A DNA stretch of 64,000 bases from Candidatus Didemnitutus sp. (GCA_019634575.1 JAHCAY010000002.1:358897-422896), one strand, 5' to 3'. Positions 41,067 to 50,250 are shown, counted from the first letter of the stretch. Notes: generated by a model not told the origin, from the letters alone. A program made the numbers and translations.

Positions 41067-42008
41067 TCACCGCTGCGACGTGGGCTCGCGCAGCCACGCC
41101 CCCAGTTCGTGCGCGGTGAAGCGCTCGAATCCCACGTCGCCCAGCTGGGTGTGCGCGCGCTCGCGGGCCGTCGCGCGCAATTGCGCGACCGCCTGATTCT
41201 CCTGCGTCTTCGTGATGCTGCGATCCATGAGGAGTTCGTGCTTTGCCCGGCGCAGATCGCAAAAGGCGAGATAGACGCGCAGCAATTTCTCCGGACTCAG
41301 CGCGGCATCCTCGCCCAGGACCTGGCACCAGTAATCGAAATCCGCATCCGCACGCCGCACGTAGGTCGCCGTGGTTGACTCCTCGAGCACCATCAACGCC
41401 GTGCGCACCCGCGTCAGCCGCGCCGCGTCGAAGTCGACCGCCACCGGCACGCGCCGATCCGCCGCCGCCCGCGCGCGGGCATTGCACTCGATCCACTGCC
41501 GCTCGGCCTCCGCCAACCACAGGAGTTTCTCGTCAGGCACGCCCAAACCCCACGCACGTTCGCGCACCTTGGCCATGCCCGGTGCGGCGCGGAAAAGATA
41601 CTCGCCCCTCTCGTCCGCCGTGAGCAACGCGCCCAGTTGCGCCGCGAAATCCGCGTCCGCCTTGGCGCGGAGCGCATCGGCTTCCGCGCGAGAAATGCGC
41701 CCGATGAGCCGGTCACGCCACCAGGAGCGGCGCGCACATTGGCGCGTCAATTCGAGCGATTTCACCGCCTCCGCCTTGGCCGGAGCGAGGTTCGTGACGT
41801 CCGGCGCGCCCTCATCCCACCAATGCAGCACATGCGCGAGCACGAGACTGACCTCGGCCGACGGCGCCCCGGCGCGTTTGAGCCGCTCGACGTTTTCGGG
41901 CAGCGTCTGCTGCGGATCGAGCAGTTGGAGCGTGTCCGCCTGCGGATATTCCGCCGCCCAGCCCGCCGCCCAACCCAGTGCAAGGCACAGCCCAAGGTGG
42001 ATTTTCAT
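41067..42008 (-). CDS. Secreted protein of unknown function
   Basis: A 313-residue protein starting MKIHLGLCLALGWAAGWAAEY, a signal peptide. The remainder is mostly helical, with Trp/Arg-rich segments (CARRSWWRDRLIGRIS, FDYWCQVLGEDAALSPEKLL) and no recognised motif. Its stop lies 3 bp from the end of the convergent ADOP gene. The 256-bp gap behind it (42009-42264) leads to korA and contains no clear gene. Confidence 0.6.
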   Translation of the reverse strand: MKIHLGLCLALGWAAGWAAEYPQADTLQLLDPQQTLPENVERLKRAGAPSAEVSLVLAHVLHWWDEGAPDVTNLAPAKAEAVKSLELTRQCARRSWWRDRLIGRISRAEADALRAKADADFAAQLGALLTADERGEYLFRAAPGMAKVRERAWGLGVPDEKLLWLAEAERQWIECNARARAAADRRVPVAVDFDAARLTRVRTALMVLEESTTATYVRRADADFDYWCQVLGEDAALSPEKLLRVYLAFCDLRRAKHELLMDRSITKTQENQAVAQLRATARERAHTQLGDVGFERFTAHELGAWLREPTSQR

Positions 42009-42264
42009 GATGCGAGACGGCCCTCGATTTCCATGCGCCAAACCCCTCGCGCCGACTAGTAACTTCCCTCCGAGCGCTCGCGCGCCCACCGCCGAAATCT
42101 GCATCACGAAAAGTTGTGACCCGTCAAAATCCCGTCCCGCCAGTAGCCGGCGTGTTTCCGGACGCCGAAAACCCGGGCATAATCCCGCCAAATAATGCAC
42201 ACACCTCGCCAAGTCTTGGGATGACGCCGAAGCCGAGTGCGGGCATCTTTCCAGTCATCTACCT

Positions 42265-44103
42265 ATGGTTAGCCCCAACTCGTCCACGCCGGGCGGACAA
42301 CCCGGAAGCGCAGTCGCTTCGTCCGCCGATAAAACCACCATTCCGGATGTCGTCATTCGACTAGCCGGCAACTCGCAGGACGGCATCCAGTCCGTCGGCG
42401 GCTTCCTCGCCCGCCTCGCGGGCCGTAGCGACCAGGACGTCATGACCTACATGACGATCCCCGCCACCATCTCGGGCGGTCCCTCGATCTTCCAAGTCCG
42501 CATGGGCACCGGCGACATCCTGTCGTCGGGCGACCAAGCCGACTTCCTCGTGGCGTTCTACCAACACAGCTACGAATCGCACATCAGCGCGCTCCGTCCG
42601 GGCGGCGTGCTCATCTACGACACCGACCACGTCAAACCGAACCCCGAGGACCGCCGCTTCACCAACGTCGGCATCCCGATCACCTCTGCGACCGTCGAAG
42701 CCGTCGGCGGCACCGGCAAGGACAAGGGTAAGAACATTTTCGTGCTCGGCCTGATCGCCCGCATCTTCGACCTCGATGTGCCGAAGCTCTCGCAACTCAT
42801 CAAGGAGCGCCTCGGCGGCCGCGGCGAAGAAGCCGTGCGCAACGCCATGATGGCCTTCGACGCCGGTTACGCCCACCCGGTCGAGAATCTCCTCGGCCAC
42901 CTCTATCGCTTCGCCCGCGCCACTTCCACCGGAGCCACCACCTCGCGCCCCGCCGTCACGATGGACGGCAACACCGCGATGGTTTACGGCCTGCTCGCTG
43001 CCGGCGTCCGCTACGGCGCCGCGTATCCGATCACGCCGTGGTCCTCGATCATGGAAATGCTCCGCACGGAGCTGCCGAAATACGGCGGCCTCTTCGTGCA
43101 AGCCGAAGACGAGATCGCCGCCGTGTCGCACGCGCTCGGTTTCGCCTACTCCGGCCACCTCTCCGTCACCGGCAGCTCCGGCCCGGGTCTCTCCCTCAAG
43201 ATGGAAGCCCTCGGCTGGGGCAGCATGGCGGAAATCCCGCTCATCTGCATCAACGTCCAGCGCGGCGGCCCTTCCACCGGCATGCCGACCAGCGTCGAGC
43301 AATCCGACCTCCTCCAAGCGCTCTACGGCTCCCACGGCGACACGCCGCGCGTCGTGCTCGCCCCGAAGGACGTCGAAGATTGCTTCTACATCGCCATGGA
43401 GGCCGCGCGCATCGCGAAGGAATTTTCCACGCCGGTCATCATCCTCACCGACCAGGCGCTCGCGACACGCATCGAGGCGTTCGAAGAACCCGACCTGAAG
43501 GCTCTCGTCAAAGAGCCCGTGCTCGACCTCACGCCCGCGCCCGTCGACTACAAGCCCTACCCGCTCGAAAAATGGCCGAAGCACGTGCCGCCCGGCACAC
43601 GCATGCTCTCGGGCAAATACCCGACCGTCACCGGTCTCGAGCACGATGAAGCGGGCCATCCGTCCGCCAGCCCGGTCGTGCACGCGAAGATGAACGCACG
43701 CCGCCGCGAAAAGATCAAAGCCGTCGCCGCCACTCTGCCCGCGCACGAGATTTACGGCGACCAATCCGGCGACGCCCTCGTCATCGGCTGGTGCTCCACC
43801 TACGGCCCGATCCGCGAAGCGGTGAATCAGCTCCGCAGCGGCGACCAGCCGATCAAGGTCGGCCAGCTCCACCTGCGCCACCTCGCGCCGTTCGCGCCCG
43901 GCCTCGCCGAGATCTTCGCGCGCTACAAGAAGGTCGTCGTGTGCGAAATCAACGACGAGGGCCTGCACGGCTACGGTCAGCTCGCCATGCTCCTGCGCGG
44001 CGCGTTCGCCAACCCGTCGATCGTCAGCGTCACCAAGACCGACGGTCTCACGTTCAAGGTCCGCGAGATCGTCGCGGGCGTCCAAAAACATCTCTCCGCC
44101 TGA
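42265..44103 (+). CDS. korA: 2-oxoacid:acceptor oxidoreductase subunit alpha (2-oxoglutarate:ferredoxin oxidoreductase type)
   Basis: A 612-residue protein fusing a gamma-type N-terminal domain (DVVIRLAGNSQDGIQSVGGFLARLAG) to the alpha pyrimidine-binding domain (AAYPITPWSSIMEML, with the catalytic-loop region GSSGPGLSLKMEALGW). It forms a complex with the beta subunit encoded 14 bp downstream and oxidatively decarboxylates a 2-oxoacid with ferredoxin, CoA and TPP. 2-Oxoglutarate is the likely substrate from subunit plan, but related oxoacids are possible. It is cytoplasmic and part of the ferredoxin-based central metabolism. Confidence 0.9.
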   Translation: MVSPNSSTPGGQPGSAVASSADKTTIPDVVIRLAGNSQDGIQSVGGFLARLAGRSDQDVMTYMTIPATISGGPSIFQVRMGTGDILSSGDQADFLVAFYQHSYESHISALRPGGVLIYDTDHVKPNPEDRRFTNVGIPITSATVEAVGGTGKDKGKNIFVLGLIARIFDLDVPKLSQLIKERLGGRGEEAVRNAMMAFDAGYAHPVENLLGHLYRFARATSTGATTSRPAVTMDGNTAMVYGLLAAGVRYGAAYPITPWSSIMEMLRTELPKYGGLFVQAEDEIAAVSHALGFAYSGHLSVTGSSGPGLSLKMEALGWGSMAEIPLICINVQRGGPSTGMPTSVEQSDLLQALYGSHGDTPRVVLAPKDVEDCFYIAMEAARIAKEFSTPVIILTDQALATRIEAFEEPDLKALVKEPVLDLTPAPVDYKPYPLEKWPKHVPPGTRMLSGKYPTVTGLEHDEAGHPSASPVVHAKMNARRREKIKAVAATLPAHEIYGDQSGDALVIGWCSTYGPIREAVNQLRSGDQPIKVGQLHLRHLAPFAPGLAEIFARYKKVVVCEINDEGLHGYGQLAMLLRGAFANPSIVSVTKTDGLTFKVREIVAGVQKHLSA

Positions 44104-44117
44104 ACCCACCCCACGCC

Positions 44118-45080
44118 ATGAGTTCCGCTCCCGTTTCCGCTCCGCTCGCCGAAGCCCCCGCCATCGGCGGCCCCGGCCGCGCGCCCCTCGCCAAGAAAAC
44201 CCTCGTCTCCGATCACCCGACCTGGTGCCCGGGCTGCGGCGATTTCGCCGTGCTCGCGTCGTTCTACCGCGTGCTCGAGAAGCTGAATTACCCGCAGGAA
44301 AACATCGTGACGTTCGCCGGCATCGGCTGCTCGTCGCGCTTCCCCTACTTCGTCAACAGCCACGGCGGCCACTTCATCCACGGCCGCTCGCTGCCATTCG
44401 CCGCCGCCATTTCGCTCGGCCGCGACGACCTGCACGTCTTCGCCTTCGGCGGCGACGGCGACGGCTTCTCCATCGGCGGCAACCACCTCTTCCACGCCGC
44501 CCGCAAGAACACCAAGATGACCTACGTCATCATGGACAATTCCGTCTACGGCCTGACCAAGAAACAGACCTCGCCCACCTCGCCCGTCGGCTTCAAGTCG
44601 AAGACCGATCCGTGGGGCGCGATGGAGCAGCCGGTCAACCCGATGAAGACGCTCCTCACCGCCGGCGCCACCTTCGTCGCCCGTTCGCACGCCACCCAGG
44701 TCAACCACATGACCGAGATGATGCTCCGCGCCGCGCAGCACGACGGCTTCTCCGTCGTCGAGATTCTCTCCGAGTGCGTCGAGTTCAACGAAGGCGCCTT
44801 CGACGCCGCCAATCCGCGCAAGGGCGGCAAGTGGCAGCAGATCGAACTCAAGAAGAACGACGGCACCCCCGAGGACGCCGCACGTCACGACCCGACGGAC
44901 GAGTTCTCCGCCATGAAACTCGCCCTCGCCGACGCGCCCGGCTACTTCGGCGTGTTCTACGAGGTGAACCGCCCGACGAAGAACAAACTCGAACGAGACC
45001 TCATCGCCCGCACCCGCGAAAAGACCAAGGGCGCCTCCGCGCTCCAGCTCCTCGAGAGCACGTTCGTGAAGATGCGCTGA
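44118..45080 (+). CDS. korB: 2-oxoacid:ferredoxin oxidoreductase subunit beta
   Basis: A 320-residue protein starting MSSAPVSAPLAEAP. WCPGCGDFAVLASF opens the TPP-binding fold, and GDGDGFSIGGNHLFHAARKN carries the Mg-TPP motif. The Cys pair of CPGCG and IGCSSRFPYF fit 4Fe-4S ligands of Kor/Por beta subunits. It works with KorA in a coupled operon (14-bp gap) and is followed by a strong terminator. Confidence 0.92.
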   Translation: MSSAPVSAPLAEAPAIGGPGRAPLAKKTLVSDHPTWCPGCGDFAVLASFYRVLEKLNYPQENIVTFAGIGCSSRFPYFVNSHGGHFIHGRSLPFAAAISLGRDDLHVFAFGGDGDGFSIGGNHLFHAARKNTKMTYVIMDNSVYGLTKKQTSPTSPVGFKSKTDPWGAMEQPVNPMKTLLTAGATFVARSHATQVNHMTEMMLRAAQHDGFSVVEILSECVEFNEGAFDAANPRKGGKWQQIELKKNDGTPEDAARHDPTDEFSAMKLALADAPGYFGVFYEVNRPTKNKLERDLIARTREKTKGASALQLLESTFVKMR

Positions 45081-45103
45081 AGATTTGCTCTAGTTATACC
45101 CAG

Positions 45104-45147
45104 GAGCCGGCGGCTGCTTGCGAGCACCGCCGGCTCTTCCTTTTTCC
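45104..45147 (+). terminator. Rho-independent terminator after korB
   Basis: GAGCCGGCGG pairs perfectly with CCGCCGGCTC across a 13-base loop and is followed by TTCCTTTTT. Confidence 0.8.
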
Positions 45148-45237
45148 GCCTGCAACCCGCGCCCAGCATTGCGCAACGCCGGCCCAGCACACCTCGCCGC
45201 ACCGGCGCATAATGGGCGCGTCCCTTCGACGCCCGCC

Positions 45238-45990
45238 ATGAACCTGCAGCACGATCGCTCGGCTTGGTTGCATGGGCCACAGCATGCGTGTCAAACCCCG
45301 CCGCCGCACGTCGATCCCCCGCGTCGGCTGCTCCTACTCGGCGCCCCCGGCGTCGGCAAAGGCACCCAAGCCGCACTCCTCTCGGCCGCACTCGGCGCGT
45401 GCCATCTCTCGACCGGCGATATCTTCCGCCTCGCCCGCACCGCGCATCACGACCAGCTCACACCCGCCATGCGGCTGGCCGTGGAGCGCATGAGCCGCGG
45501 CGAGCTCGTCTCCGACGAGACGGTGCTCCAACTCGTGCGCGAACGCATGACCTGCCTGCGCTGCCGCGGCGGGTTCATTCTCGACGGCTTCCCGCGCACC
45601 GTGCCGCAGGCTGCCGCCCTGCAAGTGCTGCTCGAAGCCGAGCGCGTCGCCGTCGACGCCGTCGTCAGCTACGATCTGAGCGAGCCCGAACTCATCGCGC
45701 GCATCGGCGGCCGCCGCACCTGCCCCGTCTGCAAGGCCGTCTACCACGCCGAGCTGCGCCCGCCCAAGGCCGAGGGCCTGTGCGATTTCTGCGGCACGAC
45801 GCTCGTTCTGCGCGAGGACGATCGCCCCGAGGCCGTGCATGTGCGCCAGCAGGCCTATCTCCAAGCCACGGAGCCGCTGCTGGATTTCTACTATGAACTC
45901 GGCCAGCTCGTGCACATCAGCGCCGCCGGCTCGCCGGAGGAAGTGTTCGCGCGGACGTCCGCCGCCTTGGCGGCCCGCTGGCGCGCCTGA
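45238..45990 (+). CDS. adk: Adenylate kinase with Cys-type zinc LID
   Basis: A 250-residue protein from an ATG reading MNLQHDRSAWLHGPQ, about 30 residues longer at the N-terminus than standard Adk. The P-loop is LLGAPGVGKGTQ (about residues 34-45), followed by ATP/AMP contacts HLSTGDIFR and FILDGFPRT. The LID holds four cysteines in CPVCKAVYH and LCDFCG, a zinc-binding LID. It interconverts ATP + AMP with 2 ADP. An extra CLRC just before the GFPRT motif is unusual. Whether it is the housekeeping copy is unknown. Confidence 0.88.
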   Translation: MNLQHDRSAWLHGPQHACQTPPPHVDPPRRLLLLGAPGVGKGTQAALLSAALGACHLSTGDIFRLARTAHHDQLTPAMRLAVERMSRGELVSDETVLQLVRERMTCLRCRGGFILDGFPRTVPQAAALQVLLEAERVAVDAVVSYDLSEPELIARIGGRRTCPVCKAVYHAELRPPKAEGLCDFCGTTLVLREDDRPEAVHVRQQAYLQATEPLLDFYYELGQLVHISAAGSPEEVFARTSAALAARWRA

Positions 45991-46002
45991 GCCGCGCGCC
46001 GA

Positions 46003-46413
46003 TCATTTCTTGTCGAAGCTGAACTTGCCGGCACCCGCGATCAGCAGCGTGAAATAGCCCGCGAGATAGAGGTAGGCGACCTCGCCGCTCATCGGGCCGC
46101 TCAGCTTCATGCCGTGCGCCATGAAGAACGCCACGGCCATCGTCACGACCATGAAAAAACTCGCCAGCCGCGTCCACAGCCCGATCGCCACCAGCAGCGC
46201 GCAGGCGAATTCCGCGAACGTCACGAGGGCAAACTCCGGCCAGGCACCGAGCCCAAGGATCGGCTTTTCGAACATGTTTTTCCCCGCCACCAGCGCCGCG
46301 ACTTTTCCCCAGCCATGTAGAAGCGCCATCGAAAGGCCGAGCCAGAGACGAAGCACGAGCAACGCGAGATCCGCACTGCGGGGGATGAATTCGAGCTGAA
46401 GGATTTTTTGCAT
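46003..46413 (-). CDS. DoxX-family membrane protein
   Basis: A 136-residue protein starting MQKILQLEFIPRSADLALLVLRL; the longer frame adds non-family sequence. Four membrane helices include ALLHGWGKVAALV (conserved H-G-W/G-K) and LVAIGLWTRLASFFMVVTMAVAFF. DoxX proteins are linked to terminal oxidase or thiol-stress functions in other bacteria; the role here is unknown. It is divergent from the VOC gene at 46526. Confidence 0.82.
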   Translation of the reverse strand: MQKILQLEFIPRSADLALLVLRLWLGLSMALLHGWGKVAALVAGKNMFEKPILGLGAWPEFALVTFAEFACALLVAIGLWTRLASFFMVVTMAVAFFMAHGMKLSGPMSGEVAYLYLAGYFTLLIAGAGKFSFDKK

Positions 46414-46457
46414 GGGACGAAACGGGACGCCCCGACCGTTGGGCGCAAGGCCGGGGC

Positions 46458-46486
46458 TTGGCAAGCGATATAGTTGCACACACAAT
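46458..46486 (+). promoter_or_regulatory. Putative promoter for the VOC gene
   Basis: TTGGCA at 46458-46463, a 17-bp spacer, then CACAAT at 46481-46486 (four of six to the -10 consensus), about 40 bp before the start codon at 46526. Confidence 0.4.
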
Positions 46487-46525
46487 TATTTTGCCTTCCC
46501 CGCTCTTCCGCGCTTTGTTCGCCGG

Positions 46526-47017
46526 ATGAAGACCTCTCCCGCCCTCGACGCCGGCGTCCGCATCGGCCACGTGCACCTGAAGGTCGCGAACCTGGAACGC
46601 GCCCTGGACTTCTACTGCGGCGTGCTCGGCTTCCAACTGATGCAGCGTTATGGCACGCAAGCAGCCTTCATTTCGGCGGGAGGCTATCATCATCACCTCG
46701 GCCTCAACACCTGGGAAAGTCTCGGCGGCTCGCCGCCCCCGCCCGGATCGACCGGTCTCTATCACACCGCCATCCTCTACCCGACTCGCCGCACATTGGC
46801 GGACGCGTTGCGCCGGCTCGTCGAGGCGGATTGGCCGCTCGACGGCGCGTCCGATCACGGTGTCAGTGAGGCGCTCTACTTGCGCGATCCGGACCAAAAC
46901 GGCGTGGAGCTCTACCGCGACCGGCCCGAAGCCGACTGGCCGCGCACACCTGCGGGCGAACTCGCGATGGTCACGCGCCCGCTGGACCTGCACGGTCTGC
47001 TCGCAGAACTGAAATAG
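46526..47017 (+). CDS. VOC-family dioxygenase/glyoxalase-like protein
   Basis: A 163-residue protein. It has a CatE-like vicinal oxygen chelate fold: GHVHLKVANLERALDFYCGVLGF at the start, with His as the first metal ligand, HHHLGLNTW in the second module, and DPDQNGVELYRDRP at the end with the Glu ligand. All three expected metal ligands are present, so a catechol-dioxygenase-like or glyoxalase-like activity is likely. The substrate is unknown. Confidence 0.82.
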   Translation: MKTSPALDAGVRIGHVHLKVANLERALDFYCGVLGFQLMQRYGTQAAFISAGGYHHHLGLNTWESLGGSPPPPGSTGLYHTAILYPTRRTLADALRRLVEADWPLDGASDHGVSEALYLRDPDQNGVELYRDRPEADWPRTPAGELAMVTRPLDLHGLLAELK

Positions 47018-47020
47018 CGC

Positions 47021-47464
47021 TCACGCACACAAGCGTCGCGCCGCATCGGGCCAGCGCTCGGCCAGACTCGCCAATCCCGAAGCCAAGGCATCGCGCTGGC
47101 GCTCGAAGGTGACGACGTCCTGTCCGGGCGCCTGCACGAGGTGGCAGCTCACGAGCGTCGCCCCATCCGGGCGCGCCCAAATTCGCAGCGGGATCGCCGC
47201 CAGCGGCTCGGCCTCATCGCCCACCCGGATGTCGATCACTCCAGTGTGCGCGTCGGATTCCAGCTCGAGGAACAGGTCGCCGCACGCGGTAAACGCCCGC
47301 CAGCCGCGCCGCGAAATCTCCAGCCGATCGCAAAACGCCTGCGCCCAGCGCGGCAGATTCTCCACGTCGGCGAGGAAACCGAACACTTGATCGCGACTGG
47401 CGGCGACTGTCACGTGCAACGGCGCGACGAGCGCCTGGCTGGTGGGGGAATAATGTCGGCTCAT
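47021..47464 (-). CDS. SRPBCC-family protein
   Basis: A 147-residue protein starting MSRHYSPTSQALVAPL. It has a START/SRPBCC lipid-binding-like fold: an N-terminal strand and then VTVAASRDQVFGFLADVENLPRWAQAF, typical of polyketide-cyclase-type members, and a long C-terminal helix (FERQRDALASGLASLAERW). Its start overlaps the end of the upstream VOC gene by 4 bp (ATGA), indicating translational coupling. It is the last gene of the putative operon led by the WYL regulator. Confidence 0.75.
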   Translation of the reverse strand: MSRHYSPTSQALVAPLHVTVAASRDQVFGFLADVENLPRWAQAFCDRLEISRRGWRAFTACGDLFLELESDAHTGVIDIRVGDEAEPLAAIPLRIWARPDGATLVSCHLVQAPGQDVVTFERQRDALASGLASLAERWPDAARRLCA

Positions 47465-47835
47465 GGGACGTGGCGTTGATGAATACACAACGAATTGCCA
47501 TCCGGGTCGCAGACAATCGCCATGCGACAAACCCCGCTATCCATCGGATCAACGACGAATTTCACCTTGGCCGCCCGTAACGCCGCGATGGCGGCCTCGA
47601 ACTCCGCCACCTCCAGCGCCACGGCGGGACCGTCGGGCGACGGCTTCCATTTGTCCGCAGACATGTTGCTGATCGCCAGTGTGCCGGGGCCGATGTCGTA
47701 TTCGATCCAGTGCTTGCCCTCGTGCTCGAAGACCGCGGTCGATTGCAGCCCGAGCACCTGCTCGTAGAACGCGCGGGCGCGCGGGATGTCGGTGACCGGA
47801 TACCCGGTGAAGGCGATGGCGGTGACTTGGAGCAT
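47461..47835 (-). CDS. VOC-family protein
   Basis: A 124-residue single-module VOC protein starting MLQVTAIAFTGYPVTDIPRARAFYEQVLGL. It ends with CDPDGNSLCIHQRH. The first metal-ligand position (normally His near residue 8) is not His here and the terminal Glu is replaced by a Ile/His/Gln run, so metal binding is doubtful. It may act as a binding protein rather than an enzyme. It overlaps the SRPBCC gene by 4 bp and lies 5 bp after the paralogous VOC gene upstream. Confidence 0.8.
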   Translation of the reverse strand: MLQVTAIAFTGYPVTDIPRARAFYEQVLGLQSTAVFEHEGKHWIEYDIGPGTLAISNMSADKWKPSPDGPAVALEVAEFEAAIAALRAAKVKFVVDPMDSGVCRMAIVCDPDGNSLCIHQRHVP

Positions 47836-47840
47836 GCGCT

Positions 47841-48218
47841 TCAGGCGTTGGACTTGCGTTGGTGAAGATAGATCGCGTTCCCGTCGGGGTCCTGAATCGC
47901 GAAACTGCGGCAGGGCGGGAAGTCGTTCGGGCCCCACACCAGCGGCACGCCCGCCGCGCGGAGGTTCGCCAGCGCGTCGTCGAAATTCGTGATCTCGAGC
48001 GCCACGCCGGGACTCGGCCCGCCGCTCAGGCCCGGCATCGAATAGGTCGTCAACGCGAGCGCGCTCTCGCCCGTGTCGTATTCGATCCACCACATGCCCG
48101 GCGCGAATTCCATCTCCGCGCAGAGAGCGAGGCCGAGTGTCTTGCCGTAAAACTCACGCGAGCGCGCGGGGTCCTTGATGTTGAAAACGGTGAAGGCGAT
48201 TCCAGTGACTTTGAGCAT
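47841..48218 (-). CDS. VOC-family protein
   Basis: A 125-residue VOC protein starting MLKVTGIAFTVFNIKDPARSREFYGKTLGL. It resembles the downstream VOC gene along its length (shared WIEYD and DPDGN..HQR phrases), so the two are recent paralogues. As in that copy, the usual first His and last Glu ligands are not obvious. It is likely cotranscribed in the operon led by the WYL regulator. Confidence 0.82.
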   Translation of the reverse strand: MLKVTGIAFTVFNIKDPARSREFYGKTLGLALCAEMEFAPGMWWIEYDTGESALALTTYSMPGLSGGPSPGVALEITNFDDALANLRAAGVPLVWGPNDFPPCRSFAIQDPDGNAIYLHQRKSNA

Positions 48219-48249
48219 GGCGATGCAGGGTTGAGGTTTGATCCCACCG

Positions 48250-48621
48250 CTACCGGACAGCGGCGGGATCGAAATGCGGATTGAAAATCAGGCCGAGAGT
48301 GTTGCCGAACGGATCGACGACGGACGCGACCACGATCCCGCCACCGACCTCGTTCGGGGCTTCGAGCGAAGTCGCTCCCAAGCGCACGAGTCGCTTGTGC
48401 GCCGCGGGCACGTCGTCCACTCCCCAATAGGCCACGCCGCCGCCCGGACCGGACGCGGCGCGAGCATCGGGAATCAAACCCAGCTCGAAGCCACCGACCG
48501 CGAAGCCGACGTAGAACGGCTCGTCGAAATAGGGCGCCTGACTGAGCGCGCGTGAATACCAATCCTTGGCGCCGGCCAGATCCGGCGCCGCAAGCAAGTG
48601 AGAGCGAAGTCCTTTGAGCAT
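48250..48621 (-). CDS. VOC-family protein
   Basis: A 123-residue VOC protein starting MLKGLRSHLLAAPDLAGAKDWYSRAL, where the ATG is preferred over a longer frame. YVGFAVGGFELGLIPD and WGVDDVPAAHKRLVRLGA correspond to the middle module, and VVDPFGNTLGLIFNPHF to the last strand. It is more divergent than the two other VOC genes in the cluster. It lies between the SnoaL-like gene (11 bp) and the next VOC gene (31 bp). Confidence 0.78.
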   Translation of the reverse strand: MLKGLRSHLLAAPDLAGAKDWYSRALSQAPYFDEPFYVGFAVGGFELGLIPDARAASGPGGGVAYWGVDDVPAAHKRLVRLGATSLEAPNEVGGGIVVASVVDPFGNTLGLIFNPHFDPAAVR

Positions 48622-48632
48622 GGGAGTGAGGA

Positions 48633-49127
48633 TTAATTGTTCTGCTTCGGCTCCGTCGGCAGCGGCAGCGAGGCCTGGCCGAAGACGTATTTCCATCCGG
48701 ACGGCGTCCGCACGTAGGTGTCGCTAAACCAGACCTTGAAATCGAAGGACTGGCCGTGCGTCGCGCCCTTGCACCAGAGCAACGCGGTGACCACCGCCGT
48801 GTCGCCCCACACCCGCACTTTCTGCGAGCCCGGCTCCTCATCCTGCTTCTCGTAGACGCGCTCCTTCGTCCGCGCCGCGACGATATGGTCTTCGCGCGTG
48901 TAAACCCGGCCGCGACCGGTGATCAGCACCATGTCGTCCGCCAGCGTCCGCACGATCGTCTCGGCATCGTTGTTCTTCACCGCGAGTTGGAAGGCGGTGT
49001 CGAGCGCCGCGACGGCGGCGGCGTCCTCGTCGACCGACGCCGAGGCCGCGGGCACCGCAGCGAGAAACGCACCGGCGGTCAGGAGACTGAGTAGTGGGGT
49101 GGAACGGAGCACGTGGCGGGGAATCAT
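48633..49127 (-). CDS. Exported SnoaL/DUF4440-like protein
   Basis: A 164-residue protein starting MIPRHVLRSTPLLSLLTAG, with a signal peptide to about residue 30 (AAVPAASA). The mature part has the SnoaL-like/DUF4440 cone fold: DTAFQLAVKNNDAETIVRTLADDMVLI...GRGRVYTREDHI and WKYVFGQASLPL. Relatives bind or transform small hydrophobic compounds, often as steroid-isomerase-like or unknown-function proteins. It is the second gene after the WYL regulator, 85 bp away. Confidence 0.78.
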   Translation of the reverse strand: MIPRHVLRSTPLLSLLTAGAFLAAVPAASASVDEDAAAVAALDTAFQLAVKNNDAETIVRTLADDMVLITGRGRVYTREDHIVAARTKERVYEKQDEEPGSQKVRVWGDTAVVTALLWCKGATHGQSFDFKVWFSDTYVRTPSGWKYVFGQASLPLPTEPKQNN

Positions 49128-49212
49128 GCCCCACTCTACCAAGGCCCCCTGACAGCCCTATGTCAGGAACGTCAACCTGCACCCCGACAGGACGAAGCCC
49201 CGTGAGGCGGGA

Positions 49213-50163
49213 TCAACGGTGCCGCTGCGCGATGCGTTCGGCCTCGGCGCGCACCAGAGCGCGCAACTGCGGCGGCTCCAGCGCCTCCGCGCTCGTGCCG
49301 AACGACAACAGCCACCGCGCCATCCATTCGAGCGACATGGTGTAGAGCGAGAACTCCGCTCCGCCGTCGCGTTGCTTCCCCTCCACGAGCGTGGCGTAGC
49401 TTTCGCGGCGCGCTTTTTCCTGCACGAATTTCGAGAACCACACGCGCGCGGGGATCATCTCCTGCTCCGCGCCGCCGTAGGTGCGCATGTGCTCGGCGAG
49501 GTTGAAATCCGGCCGCGGCTCGAACCGATCGCTCCGCAATTCGAGCCGCTTGATGCGGTCGATGCGGAAGTGCCGCAGATCCGTCCGCAACCGGCACCAC
49601 GCCACGAGATACCACGAGCCGCCGTAGAACACGACGCCGAGCGGCTCCACGTCGCGCTGCGTCTCGTCGCGCGCGTTGCCCCGATACGTCATCCGCAGCA
49701 CGCGCCGCTGCACGACACCCTGCTGCACCGGCAGCAACATCGGCTGCGTCGCCGGATCCTGGTTCGGCCCGAAACCGCGCCCCACGACGAGCGTGCCGCG
49801 CACGAGCTTGTCGACGTGATCCTGCGACTCGCGCGGCAGCACCGCGCGGAGCTTGTCGAGCGCCGTCGTCATCGGCACGTGCAGCGACGGATCGGTGAAC
49901 TGTTTCACGAGTTCGCCGCCGACGAACAGCGACGACGCTTCCTCGCCCGTGAACATCACCGGCGGCAGGTGATAGCCCTTCATCAACGTGTAGCCCACGC
50001 CCGCCTCGCCTGCGATCGGCACACCCGCCTCGCTGAGCGCGGAGATGTCGCGGTAGACCGTGCGCTCCGTGACCTCGAAATGTTCCGCCAGCTCGCACGC
50101 GCGCACGACGCGCCGCCCTTGCAGGTAAAGCACCATGGCGACGAGGCGGTCGGTCCGATTCAT
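49213..50163 (-). CDS. YafY/WYL-domain transcriptional regulator
   Basis: A 316-residue protein. The N-terminal HTH_11 helix-turn-helix (RLVAMVLYLQGRRVVRACELAEHFEVTERTVYRDISAL) is followed by a WYL domain (GVVFYGGSWYLVAWCRLRTDLRHFRIDRIKRL, with W-Y-L core) and a WCX-like C-terminus. WYL regulators bind ligands, often in DNA damage, phage defence or metabolic control. It probably controls the downstream SnoaL/VOC/SRPBCC genes, since they follow on the same strand without long gaps. It is divergent from tdk; two CGTAATACG palindromes lie between them. Confidence 0.85.
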   Translation of the reverse strand: MNRTDRLVAMVLYLQGRRVVRACELAEHFEVTERTVYRDISALSEAGVPIAGEAGVGYTLMKGYHLPPVMFTGEEASSLFVGGELVKQFTDPSLHVPMTTALDKLRAVLPRESQDHVDKLVRGTLVVGRGFGPNQDPATQPMLLPVQQGVVQRRVLRMTYRGNARDETQRDVEPLGVVFYGGSWYLVAWCRLRTDLRHFRIDRIKRLELRSDRFEPRPDFNLAEHMRTYGGAEQEMIPARVWFSKFVQEKARRESYATLVEGKQRDGGAEFSLYTMSLEWMARWLLSFGTSAEALEPPQLRALVRAEAERIAQRHR

Positions 50164-50250
50164 GTCCGGTCAACTTGCCGCGCCCGACGCGCCCCGGCCA
50201 GAATTTTCCCTCGCGCCGCCGCCACCGCGCATCGCTCCGCCCGGCCAACT

